A stretch of DNA of 13,560 bases from Planctomycetota bacterium (GTDB lineage Bacteria > Planctomycetota > UBA8108), in assembly GCA_022451445.1 (NCBI GenBank), contig JAKUSY010000032.1:1-13560 (forward strand), read 5' to 3'. The translations under genes and the position numbers were made by a program. A model generated the notes under the pieces. It was given only the letters and a program-made list of their open reading frames with translations. It was not told the DNA's origin and did not search any database. This document shows positions 1 through 7,666 of the stretch, piece by piece (within the stretch, counting starts at the first letter, position 1; every line of letters begins with the position of its first letter).

Positions 1-857
1 CCGAAGCCGAATTGCGCGCACCCCAAGCCGAGCTGGCCGTCGCAAGGGCCGCCATCGCCACCAAAATCGCCGCCATCGCCCAGGCCAAGGCCAATCTCGG
101 AAACGCCGGCGCCGGCTTGCTGGCGGCCCGGGCGGGGCTGGAAAAAGCGCGGCTCGACATCTCCCGGACCGAGATCCGGGCCGCCTTCTCCGGCCGGATC
201 CGCGACACCTTTGCCGATGTCGGACAATTCGTCAACCAGGGGACCAGGACGGCCACGGTCTACTCTGTCGATTTCGCGGAGGTGCGCCTGCCGATCAACG
301 ACGCCGATCTCGGCTTCGTCAACCTGCCGCTGGCCTACCGGAATGACACCGATCCGGAGACCCAGCCCATGCCCGAGGTGCTGCTCTACGCTCGATTTGG
401 CGGTGAGGAGCAGGAGCCCTGGAAAGGCCGAATCGTCCGCACCGAGGGAGCCATCGACCCACAGAGCCGCATGGTTCACGCTGTCGCCCAGGTTCCCGAC
501 CCCTACGGCCGCTCGGAACAGGGACGCCCTCCGCTGGCGGTAGGCCTCTTCGTGAAGGCCGAGATCAGCGGAAAGACCTTCGGCAACGTCGCGGTGGTGC
601 CTCGCAAGGCGGTCAGAGAAGATGGGCGGGTACTCCTGGTCGAGAAGGTCCCCGGCGATGGTGCCGCGGAAGGCGGAAAACAGGGGTTCCGGCTCGTCAG
701 CCGCAAAACCCGGGTGCTGCGCCGCAGGGCCGCCGAGGCGATCATCGACCTCGAGGCCTCGGACCTCGCGGAGGGCGACCGCATCTGCACCTCCGTGGTA
801 GAGGTGTTCGCGGAGGGGATGTCCGTCGCTCTCGACACCACGGGGGAGACGGAATAA
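1..857 (+). CDS. RND efflux periplasmic adaptor (membrane fusion protein), 5' partial
   Basis: This is the C-terminal part of an HlyD/AcrA-type adaptor, which links an inner-membrane RND pump to an outer-membrane channel in the periplasm. The reading frame is open from base 3 with no stop, so the true start lies to the left; the TTG at 12 is an internal Leu codon. About 285 residues are visible, against roughly 350-400 for the family. First comes an Ala/Lys/Glu-rich helix typical of the alpha-hairpin coiled coil (to about residue 50). Then comes the second half of the lipoyl-like barrel-sandwich (IRAAFSGRI, then GQFVNQGT), where 'aPfsGrI...G..V..G' is the family signature. A beta-barrel and membrane-proximal domain follow to the TAA. 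The RND permease gene starts 5 bases after the stop, which supports co-transcription and the adaptor role. The substrate cannot be inferred. Confidence 0.93.
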   Translation, partial: EAELRAPQAELAVARAAIATKIAAIAQAKANLGNAGAGLLAARAGLEKARLDISRTEIRAAFSGRIRDTFADVGQFVNQGTRTATVYSVDFAEVRLPINDADLGFVNLPLAYRNDTDPETQPMPEVLLYARFGGEEQEPWKGRIVRTEGAIDPQSRMVHAVAQVPDPYGRSEQGRPPLAVGLFVKAEISGKTFGNVAVVPRKAVREDGRVLLVEKVPGDGAAEGGKQGFRLVSRKTRVLRRRAAEAIIDLEASDLAEGDRICTSVVEVFAEGMSVALDTTGETE

Positions 858-862
858 GAGTC

Positions 863-3800
863 ATGCTCAGCTGGTTCACCCGCAACGGTGTCTGCGCCAA
901 TCTCCTGATGCTCCTGATCGTCGTCGCCGGGATCGTAACGATAATGGACGTCAAGCAGGAGGTGTTCCCGGAGATCTCCACCGACAAGATCCTCGTGAGC
1001 GTCGCCTACCCGGGCGCCGCCCCCGCCGAGGTCGAGAAAGGTGTCTGCCTGAGAATCGAGGAGGCCGTCGATGGCATCGCCGGGATCAAGCGCCTCAACG
1101 CCTTCGCGGGCGAGGGCGCCGGGACAGCCACGATCGACGCCCTGCCCGGCACCGACCTCAAGACGCTCCTCGACGAGGTAAAGACCAGGATCGACGCGAT
1201 CACCACCTTTCCCGAGGAATGCGAGAAGCCGGTCGTGCAGGAAATGCTGCTTCGCAGGCGCGTCCTCGAGGTCGCTGTCCGCGGCGAGGTCGAGTATCCC
1301 TCGCTCAGAAAAGCGGCCGAGAAGGTGCGCGATGGCATCTCCGCCCTCAACGGGGTTAGCCTCGTCCAGCTCACCAACGCCCGGCCTTATGAGATCTCGA
1401 TCGAGATCTCCGAGACGGCGTTGCGCCGCCACAGCCTGAGCTTTGACCAGGTCGCCGCCGCCGTGCGGCGCTCCTCGCTCGACCTCCCCGGCGGCTCCAT
1501 CAAAACCGCCGAGGGTGAGATCCTGCTGCGCGCCAAGGGACAGTCACATGTGGGCGAAGAATTTGAAGACATCACCCTGCTGACGAGGCCTGATGGAACC
1601 CGGGTCCGAATCGGCGATGTCTGCTCGGTGCGAGACGGGTTCGCCGACACCGACCAGGAGACCTTCTTCGATGGCAAGCCGGCTATCATGGTCAGCGTCT
1701 TCCGCGTCGGCGACCAGAACGCCACCGACATCGCCGAAACAATAGCAGACTACATCACCACGGCGCCCGCGGCGCTGAAGCTGCCCACCGGGATGGGCCT
1801 GACGATCTGGCAGGATGACTCGAAGGTGCTGCGTGGACGGCTCGACCTTCTGATCCGGAACGGACGGGCCGGCCTGATCCTGGTCTTCCTGTCTCTCGCC
1901 CTCTTTCTCAAGCTGCGCCTCGCCTTCTGGGTCGCGCTGGGGATTCCCGTCTGCTTTCTCGGCGCTATCGCCCTGATGCCCTTCTTCGGAATGTCGATCA
2001 ACGTCGTCTCGCTCTTCGCCTTCATCGTTGTCCTGGGAATCGTCGTAGACGACGCCATCATCGTCGGCGAGAGCATCTACCGGGCTGAGAACGCCGGGCA
2101 GCCGCGCCTCGAGGCCTCCATCGAGGGGTCCCGCCAGGTCGCGAGGCCTGTCGTCTTCGCCGTGCTGACCACCGTCGCCGCCTTCTTTCCCCTGCTGACG
2201 ATCCCCGGCAGCCTCGGCAGGATCATGGCGGTGATCCCGACCATCGTCATCTCTGTGCTCCTCTTCTCCCTGATCGAATCCCTGCTGATCCTCCCCAACC
2301 ACCTCTCCCACGGCAAGAGCGGGAAAAAGCCCTCCGGCAACGCGCTGACGTCGGCCTGGGACGCCATCCAGGGGAGAGTCGAGCAAGGCCTCGCCTTCGT
2401 TATCAACAGGATCTACTCGCCCCTGCTCGATGCCTGCCTGCGCTGGCGCTACCTGTCCGTCGCCGCCAGCCTCGCCATCATCCTCGCGACCTGCGGCCTC
2501 TTCATGGGCGGCTGGATCAAGTTTCACTTCATGCCCAAGGTGGACGCGGACAATGCCGTCGCCTTCGTCTCCATGCCGCAGGGAACTCCCGCGGAAATCA
2601 CCAGGCGTGCCGTGCGGCGCCTCGAGAGATCCGCCCGCGAGCTCGAGGCGCAGCTGCGGGCCGAGGGGCACAGCCAGGGCAAGGGCGTCTTCCGGCACAT
2701 CTGCAGCTCACTGGGCAGCCTTCCCTTCCGCGAAGCCCAGGACAACCGGGGGGGGCGCTCCGCCGGCTTCTCCGGCTCCCACCTCTGCGAGGTCAACATC
2801 GAGCTGGCCCCGGCCGAGGAGCGAACCGTCAACTCCAACGAGATCGCCCGGCGCTGGCGGGAGCTCACGGGCCCCATCGCCGACGCCACCGAGGTCACCT
2901 ATACCGCCTCCTTCTTCAACACGGGTGACGCGGTCAATGTCGACCTCGCCGCCGGCAATCCCGAGGAGCTGGGCGCAGCCGCCGGACGCCTGAAAGCCGA
3001 GCTCGCCAAGCTCGAGGCCGTCTACGACATAACGGACTCCTTCCGGCCGGGCAAGCGGGAGCTCCAGCTGCGCATCCGCGATGACGCGGAACACTTCGGA
3101 CTCTCCCAGGCCGACCTCGGCCGCCAGGTGCGACAGGGCTTTTACGGCCTCGAGGCCCAGCGGATTCTCCGGGGCCGGGACGAGATCCGCGTGATGATCC
3201 GTTACCCTGATTCCGAACGGCGGTCGCTCAGCGACATCGAGAACATGCGCGTGCGCGCGCGCGACGGCTCGGAGATCCCCTTCCGAAGCGTCGCCAACAT
3301 CGAGTACGGACGCGGCTTCGCCGCCATCAACCGCGCCGACCGGCGCCGAATCACCACCGTGAAGGCCGATGTCGACAAGGCGGTCGCGAGCTCCGCGGCC
3401 ATCACCGCCCGAATTGAAGAAGAGATCATGCCGGGTATCCTGGCTGATTTTCCCTCCGTCCACTATTCGATGGAGGGAGAACAGCGCGAGCGAATGGAGT
3501 CCCTCGGAGGGCTCAAGAAAGGTTTCGCCCTTGCCCTCTTCATGATCTACATCCTGCTCGCCATCCCCTTCAAGTCCTACCTGCAACCGCTGATCATCAT
3601 GTCGGTCATCCCCCTGGGGCTGGTCGCGGCGGTCTGGGGACACATCTTCATGGGGATGGACATGACGATCTTCTCGATGTTCGGACTGGTGGCGCTGACC
3701 GGGGTGCTGGTTAACGACAGCCTCGTCATGGTCGACTTCATCAACCAATCCCGCAACGCCGGCGGAGGAACCTTTAAAACCATCGTGACGGCGGGAAGGG

Positions 3801-4087
3801 TGCGATTCCGCCCCATCCTCCTCACCTCACTGACCACCTTCGCGGGCCTGACTCCGCTCCTGCTCGAGCGCAGCATCCAGGCCCGCTTCCTCATCCCGAT
3901 GGCCGTCTCCCTCGGGTTCGGGGTACTCTTCGCCACGGCCATCTCGCTCGTGATGGTCCCCGTCGGCTACCTCATCCTCGAAGACTTCAGGGCCCTCTTT
4001 GGGGGACACCCGGATGAAGACGAAAAAACGGGGCCTCGACAGGATCTCGAGCCTGTCGCGGCCCCTGCTGCTCCACCGCAGCTTTAA
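863..4087 (+). CDS. RND superfamily efflux permease (AcrB-like, HAE1-type architecture)
   Basis: This is an inner-membrane proton-driven drug/solute exporter of 1074 residues, the normal full length for the family. It shows the duplicated plan: TM1 (about residues 12-30) followed by VFPEIS, a large periplasmic porter loop, a first TM bundle (about 336-480), a second porter loop, and a last TM bundle (about 890-1050). The TM4 proton-relay pair is present as V395-D396-D397 in GIVVDDAIIVGE, matching AcrB D407/D408. At the place of the AcrB TM10 Lys940 there is N951 followed by D952 (LVNDSLVMVDF). That is the pattern of a sub-branch of RND pumps without the lysine, so substrate class should not be copied from AcrB. 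The ATG at 863 follows the adaptor stop by 5 bases, with only a weak purine-rich stretch (AAGAG) before it, which suggests translational coupling. The C-terminal tail (from about residue 1050) is charged, then Ala/Pro-rich, and its DNA also carries a terminator for the opposite strand. Confidence 0.96.
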   Translation: MLSWFTRNGVCANLLMLLIVVAGIVTIMDVKQEVFPEISTDKILVSVAYPGAAPAEVEKGVCLRIEEAVDGIAGIKRLNAFAGEGAGTATIDALPGTDLKTLLDEVKTRIDAITTFPEECEKPVVQEMLLRRRVLEVAVRGEVEYPSLRKAAEKVRDGISALNGVSLVQLTNARPYEISIEISETALRRHSLSFDQVAAAVRRSSLDLPGGSIKTAEGEILLRAKGQSHVGEEFEDITLLTRPDGTRVRIGDVCSVRDGFADTDQETFFDGKPAIMVSVFRVGDQNATDIAETIADYITTAPAALKLPTGMGLTIWQDDSKVLRGRLDLLIRNGRAGLILVFLSLALFLKLRLAFWVALGIPVCFLGAIALMPFFGMSINVVSLFAFIVVLGIVVDDAIIVGESIYRAENAGQPRLEASIEGSRQVARPVVFAVLTTVAAFFPLLTIPGSLGRIMAVIPTIVISVLLFSLIESLLILPNHLSHGKSGKKPSGNALTSAWDAIQGRVEQGLAFVINRIYSPLLDACLRWRYLSVAASLAIILATCGLFMGGWIKFHFMPKVDADNAVAFVSMPQGTPAEITRRAVRRLERSARELEAQLRAEGHSQGKGVFRHICSSLGSLPFREAQDNRGGRSAGFSGSHLCEVNIELAPAEERTVNSNEIARRWRELTGPIADATEVTYTASFFNTGDAVNVDLAAGNPEELGAAAGRLKAELAKLEAVYDITDSFRPGKRELQLRIRDDAEHFGLSQADLGRQVRQGFYGLEAQRILRGRDEIRVMIRYPDSERRSLSDIENMRVRARDGSEIPFRSVANIEYGRGFAAINRADRRRITTVKADVDKAVASSAAITARIEEEIMPGILADFPSVHYSMEGEQRERMESLGGLKKGFALALFMIYILLAIPFKSYLQPLIIMSVIPLGLVAAVWGHIFMGMDMTIFSMFGLVALTGVLVNDSLVMVDFINQSRNAGGGTFKTIVTAGRVRFRPILLTSLTTFAGLTPLLLERSIQARFLIPMAVSLGFGVLFATAISLVMVPVGYLILEDFRALFGGHPDEDEKTGPRQDLEPVAAPAAPPQL
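4023..4065 (-). terminator. Rho-independent terminator for sodC, inside the RND coding sequence
   Basis: Read on the - strand, a strong hairpin occupies 4065 to 4030. It has a 6-bp GGGGCC/GGCCCC outer stem, one mismatch (4036/4059), a 7-bp CCTGTCG/CGACAGG inner stem and an 8-base loop (4044-4051). After one more base (4029), six T residues follow (complement of A4023-4028). The hairpin begins 45 bases after the sodC stop. In the + direction it is followed by no T-run, so it looks one-directional. The same bases encode the C-terminal tail of the RND permease. Confidence 0.8.
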
Positions 4088-4110
4088 TTAACGCTCCGCC
4101 CGGACCGCGA

Positions 4111-4692
4111 TCACTTCGCGGCGGCAGCGGGCTTGGCTGCTCCGATGACGCCCTGGGAGATCCGCGCCCCCGCATTCCCCGTGGGCTGACCTCCATCATC
4201 GACCTTGGCGTGGATGATCACACCGCGCCCGACAACCGGATTGAGAAGACCAGCCACCGAGATGTTCTTCGCGATGATGGTGTAGCTCGCGGCCCCCTTG
4301 GCATCGGCCTTGAGGTTGCCGAGATCCCCGGCGTGGCGCTTGTCCTTCGCCGGCAAACCGTGATCATGGCCGTCAGGGTTGTAATGCCCCCCGGTGCCCT
4401 TGCCATTGTCGAGCCGGACATCACCATATTGGTGAACATGAATCGCGTGCTCGCTGTCAGGGTTGAGTCCCGTGATGTTGGCCTCGACCTTGACGCCATC
4501 CTTCGTCTGGGTAAACACAACGTTTCCTGCCGCCTTATTGCCCGCGGTCGGCTGCATGACCGCCACGACCTGGGCAACGCCCTTCCACTGCGAGCCGTGC
4601 TTATGATGGCCGCCATGATGGGCCAGGTTGCAGGAAATGCCGGTACAGACAAACGCCAGGAAAACGAAATAGCGACCGAAAGCTGACTGCAT
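4111..4692 (-). CDS. sodC: Cu/Zn superoxide dismutase family protein, exported, without the disulfide cysteines
   Basis: A 193-residue protein expected to dismutate superoxide outside the cytoplasm. The N-terminus has a hydrophobic segment (about 8-20) ending at C21 (GISC). This could be a poor lipobox or an ordinary signal peptide. A His-rich stretch follows (H25, H26, H29, H30, H32), like the metal-loading extensions of some bacterial SodC. All metal ligands are present: Cu ligands H85, H87, H103 and H161, and Zn ligands H103, H111, H120 and D123, with the spacing of human SOD1. The active-site Arg is R177. The conserved intramolecular disulfide is absent: the C146 equivalent is Q180, and the loop before GHYNP contains no Cys. 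The only cysteines are C16 and C21 in the signal region. The ATG at 4692 has AAGGAG 7 bases upstream. The gene is convergent with the RND gene (23 bases between stops). I found no convincing promoter in 4693-4785. Confidence 0.93.
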   Translation of the reverse strand: MQSAFGRYFVFLAFVCTGISCNLAHHGGHHKHGSQWKGVAQVVAVMQPTAGNKAAGNVVFTQTKDGVKVEANITGLNPDSEHAIHVHQYGDVRLDNGKGTGGHYNPDGHDHGLPAKDKRHAGDLGNLKADAKGAASYTIIAKNISVAGLLNPVVGRGVIIHAKVDDGGQPTGNAGARISQGVIGAAKPAAAAK

Positions 4693-4699
4693 AGCTGAA

Positions 4700-4705
4700 C
4701 TCCTT
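4700..4705 (-). promoter_or_regulatory. Shine-Dalgarno of sodC
   Basis: AAGGAG on the - strand ends 7 bases before the ATG at 4692. This fixes the start codon of the superoxide dismutase over in-frame alternatives. Confidence 0.75.
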
Positions 4706-4785
4706 CGTTGTGAAGAACCCTTTGTGACCGATCAAGCAAAGCCCCCCACGGGGACAAGGAGACCTATGGTAAGACCTCCAGGCCG

Positions 4786-4814
4786 AAAAACACAAGCGTC
4801 CTGCCGGGGACTTG
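4786..4814 (-). terminator. Candidate rho-independent terminator after the sulfotransferase gene
   Basis: Two bases after the sulfotransferase TGA, the - strand can fold CAA-GTCC, loop CCGGCA, GGAC-(GC bulge)-TTG. Then come TG and a run of five T (complement of A4786-4790). The stem is short and bulged, so strength is uncertain. The position at the very end of the operon and just upstream of sodC makes it plausible. Confidence 0.5.
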
Positions 4815-4816
4815 CC

Positions 4817-5662
4817 TCAGCCGAGGTAGCCCAGCTCGCGAAGGAGCTCTCCACAGGCGGACTCGACCTCGGCGATCTGTTCCGGCTCGAGATTCTCCCT
4901 GTAGCGCCCAATGCGCCTCGAGTGATTGTCTACGTAATGGCGCACCTGCTTCAGGGCGTGGTAGGAGCCCGCTGTCTCGTCCTGTATCCTGCCGCAAAAC
5001 CCGGCGACCTCCTCCCGAACATCGAGCCCCATGAAGGCAAGCGCCCGCTCCACGACCGCCAGGGGCCCGGCGACCAGGTCTTCGTAGCGCACCTCCAGGT
5101 AATTCCCTCCGAGGCGCGCGCCATCCGCGCGCGCCGTCTCCACGGCGATCCGCCATTGGTGCGCGCAGCGAACATGGTTCTCCACTCCATAGCGCTCCAG
5201 CAATTCCCGCCAGCCGGGCACCTGGAGATGCCCCCAGGCAGCGCCGCGGTTACGAAACATCAGCGAGGCCGCGGTGTCCCTCCCATCGCGCACGATATGG
5301 AGGAAACGCGCCCAGGGAAAGAGCTCCGCGAGAAACGGCAGGCGCAGAACGTGCTTGGGATTCTTCTCCAGCAGGACCTCCCCCGGCTCCCCCCGCAGCC
5401 GCTGTGAGAGCTCCGCGTAGACCTGCCGGGCGACCTCGGCGGTCGCCGCGGAACCCTCCAGTCGATGATCCGCCCCCTCCTCGACGATGGAATTCCAGGT
5501 CGGGCTGAGCTCGAAAAGATAGGTGACGTCGGGATGGGCCGCCAGGGCCTCCCCGAAGATGGAGGTTCCCGAGCGTGCGCAGCCCAGCAGGAACACCGGG
5601 CGTGGAATCAGTCCACGCCCCAGGTCCAGGACGTCGTCTGGAAGGGTAGATATTTCTGCCAT
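4817..5662 (-). CDS. PAPS-dependent sulfotransferase family protein
   Basis: A protein of 281 residues that would transfer a sulfo group from 3'-phosphoadenylyl sulfate to a hydroxyl or amine acceptor, probably in the cytoplasm. The 5'-phosphosulfate-binding loop is at residues 24-34 (FLLGCARSGTS). The 3'-phosphate-binding strand/helix is around 121-131 (VRDGRD at 124-129). In between is EKNPKH, and later RYEDLVAGP, all typical of the Sulfotransfer_3 type (Pfam PF13469). I chose the ATG at 5662. It has a purine-rich GGAAAAGAA just upstream and begins a normal N-terminus, while the longer frame (from 5719) only adds Arg/Gly-rich sequence shadowing the upstream gene. The start lies 55 bases inside the upstream sulfatase/glycosyltransferase gene, so the two are very likely translationally coupled. 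No partner supplying PAPS is in the window. The acceptor is unknown; a glycan or glycolipid is the natural guess from the neighbour. Confidence 0.87.
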   Translation of the reverse strand: MAEISTLPDDVLDLGRGLIPRPVFLLGCARSGTSIFGEALAAHPDVTYLFELSPTWNSIVEEGADHRLEGSAATAEVARQVYAELSQRLRGEPGEVLLEKNPKHVLRLPFLAELFPWARFLHIVRDGRDTAASLMFRNRGAAWGHLQVPGWRELLERYGVENHVRCAHQWRIAVETARADGARLGGNYLEVRYEDLVAGPLAVVERALAFMGLDVREEVAGFCGRIQDETAGSYHALKQVRHYVDNHSRRIGRYRENLEPEQIAEVESACGELLRELGYLG

Positions 5663-7623
5663 TTCTTTTCCACGTAATCGGCGCTGGGGCCGAACTCGGC
5701 CATGAACTCTTCCCCCCACCGCCGCTTGATTTTCGAGGAGCGCTCCCGGCGCTCGACAAGACGGCCCTCGGAGTCCTTGAACTTATGCCAGGCGAAACAA
5801 TCAAGCGCGTAGCTCCTGCGGCCCTGCTCCCGGGCATTGAGGCTCAGGTCGATGCCGTAGCAATGGAATCCCGGCAAGGCGGGGTCAAAGTCGATATCGT
5901 TTCGGCGACGGATGCCCAGCAATTGCTCATCGAGTGATTCAACCTCGTGGGGAAGCGGGCCCTCGAGATGGTAGCCGCTGGGATCCGACCAATGGCCCCT
6001 GAGTCGCTTTTTCTCTCCCGGGCTCACCCCCATCGCCCCGACCGGACCGACGACCCCCCAATCGGGATCCCGGTCCTCGAGCTCCCGAAGACCCGAGAAA
6101 AAACGTCCCTCCCAACCATCAAACAGGTAGAGGTCCTGGTGTACGAAGAGCACCAGGTCGTTCTTCGCCCTCTCCAGAGCCTCCTTGTAGAGGGCCGAGA
6201 TGCTCTCGTAGCGACTGTTGCCGGAATTGTCGACCAGGACGATCTCGTGTCGACCGGTTCGGGCCACCGCCGATGCCAGGAAGTTGTTTCTCAGCTCCTC
6301 ATCATCATTGACCGCGACCACGAAGGTGCGCTCCTCTCCCTCGATCGCATCCCCATCGAGCAGGTTCTCATGCTCGAGCGGGTCATAGGCGATGTTGTAG
6401 GAAAACTCCCGGGTCGTGTCATTCCTGCGAACGTCTATCCGCTTCAGCGGATAGATGGTCTCTGAATTCACCTCGATGCTGCAGGTGTCGTAGCTCTCCC
6501 GCACGCAGTCTTCGTTCCAATAGAGATAGCCGCGGTCCTCCCCGCGCAGACGGCGATGGGGCGGCAGATCGAAGAGAAATCGGCCGGGAAAACCGGCGAC
6601 GGCATCTCCGAGCAGGGTCAGGACCGTGGGGACGACATCGATCGTCGAGCAGGGCTGGTCTTCCCGCTCTCCCGCCTCGTAATGCGAACGAAGAACGGCC
6701 GGAAGCCAGATAGCCAGGGGAACGTGGGTAAGGTCGCCATGAAGACGCCCGCAATGATGTACCCTGCCCCGCTCGGGCTCGAAACCCTCCCCATGATCAC
6801 TCACGAAGACGACGATGGTCTTCTCGAAATCCACCAGGCGCAAGAGCTCGTCAAGGCGCCTGTCATAGCTCCGGACCCCGGAATCGTACTTGGCGATGAG
6901 CACGCGCCTCTCCTCCTCCCAGCCAAGCCCCGCCGGCGGATCGATCCAGATCTCCGGGCCATCCCGGACGTCGCGGAGCCCCGGATGAATCCCCTCCTCC
7001 AGCCAATCGGACACGTCGAGATAGTCCTCCCGGCCCATATGGTAATCGGGCACCAGGTTGCTGGGAAAAAAGAGGAGCCAGGGCCCGGCGGCATCCTGGC
7101 GCGACCCGAGAAACTCCCGGGCAAGCTCGAAGGGACGGTCGTGATCTTCGCGGTGAATCCACTCGTAGCTGTCGAAGCCATCATCCCAGCCGAAGGAGCG
7201 CCACTTCGCCGGACGGCGCTTGAAGCCCAGGCTCTCGAGATACTCCGGAGAGATCCTGTCGGAGACCATGTTTCCGTTGTTGGTGATCCCCGCCTTCTCG
7301 TAGCCCTCGCCGAGGTAGTGGCCGAGCTTGGGCTTCTGGAATCTCTTATTGTGGTCGTAGAGACCGTGCCCCTCGGGAAGTTGCCCGGTGATGATCGAGG
7401 CGCAGCCCGGCAGGGTCCAGCCGACCGGGGAGTGACAGTTGGTGAACAGCGTCGCGCCCCCGAGCCGGCGCTCGAGCAGGGGCATGGTGTCACGCCCGTA
7501 GCCGTAGAAGGGCAGATGGCGCGCGCCGAGATCATCGGCCACCACCAGCAGCACGTTAAAGAGCTGACGGCGCTCGCCGGGGAGATAAGCAAGCTGTGTG
7601 GAGGGATCTTCGGGACTGGGCAT
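5608..7623 (-). CDS. Fusion: sulfatase/alkaline-phosphatase-superfamily domain + StrF-like glycosyltransferase-2 domain
   Basis: A 671-residue two-domain protein with no evident signal peptide. Residues about 22-425 are a sulfatase-fold domain: VVADDLG with metal ligands D30 and D31, the active-site segment WTLPGCASIITG (69-80), SDHGEGF with D276/H277, H289/H290, VPLAIWLP and a DVVPTVLTLLG helix. The nucleophile position is T70 in a T-x-P-x-C arrangement instead of C-x-P-x-R. It is therefore not a formylglycine sulfatase and may act on a phosphoester or as a transferase. Residues about 431-660 resemble the StrF/glycosyltransferase family 2 type: EIVLVDNSG (460-468), a helix with ALYKEALERAKND, then LFVHQDLYLFDGW with H495-Q496-D497 where a DxD would sit, and GFHCYGIDL near the end. 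The ORF is continuous across the junction. The ATG at 7623 has only a distant GGAAAAG upstream. It lies 43 bases after the small membrane gene and overlaps the sulfotransferase gene. Confidence 0.85.
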   Translation of the reverse strand: MPSPEDPSTQLAYLPGERRQLFNVLLVVADDLGARHLPFYGYGRDTMPLLERRLGGATLFTNCHSPVGWTLPGCASIITGQLPEGHGLYDHNKRFQKPKLGHYLGEGYEKAGITNNGNMVSDRISPEYLESLGFKRRPAKWRSFGWDDGFDSYEWIHREDHDRPFELAREFLGSRQDAAGPWLLFFPSNLVPDYHMGREDYLDVSDWLEEGIHPGLRDVRDGPEIWIDPPAGLGWEEERRVLIAKYDSGVRSYDRRLDELLRLVDFEKTIVVFVSDHGEGFEPERGRVHHCGRLHGDLTHVPLAIWLPAVLRSHYEAGEREDQPCSTIDVVPTVLTLLGDAVAGFPGRFLFDLPPHRRLRGEDRGYLYWNEDCVRESYDTCSIEVNSETIYPLKRIDVRRNDTTREFSYNIAYDPLEHENLLDGDAIEGEERTFVVAVNDDEELRNNFLASAVARTGRHEIVLVDNSGNSRYESISALYKEALERAKNDLVLFVHQDLYLFDGWEGRFFSGLRELEDRDPDWGVVGPVGAMGVSPGEKKRLRGHWSDPSGYHLEGPLPHEVESLDEQLLGIRRRNDIDFDPALPGFHCYGIDLSLNAREQGRRSYALDCFAWHKFKDSEGRLVERRERSSKIKRRWGEEFMAEFGPSADYVEKKWQKYLPFQTTSWTWGVD

Positions 7624-7666
7624 CGGGCTTATTCTACTTTTCCTTCAGACGCATCTCAAAGGGGCC

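Noticed and set aside
3243..3263. 21-base alternating purine/pyrimidine tract (possible Z-DNA)
   Set aside because: It falls inside the RND gene, encoding part of M-R-V-R-A-R, and is explained by GC-rich Arg/Ala codons.
503..4009. Long - strand ORFs under the efflux genes (for example 1544-2698 and 2708-3748)
   Set aside because: They are antisense shadows of the RND and adaptor genes, with Asp/Gly/Glu/His-biased low-complexity translations and no recognisable domains.
4693..4785. Short inverted repeats upstream of sodC (CTTTG...CAAAG, CCCCGTGGGG) as an operator
   Set aside because: They are short, imperfectly placed and not tied to any promoter boxes I can recognise; they may be chance in GC-rich DNA.
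5663..5719. Longer start for the sulfotransferase (19 extra residues)
   Set aside because: The added residues are Arg/Gly-rich and mirror the upstream gene in another frame; the ATG at 5662 has a purine-rich site and starts just before the conserved fold.
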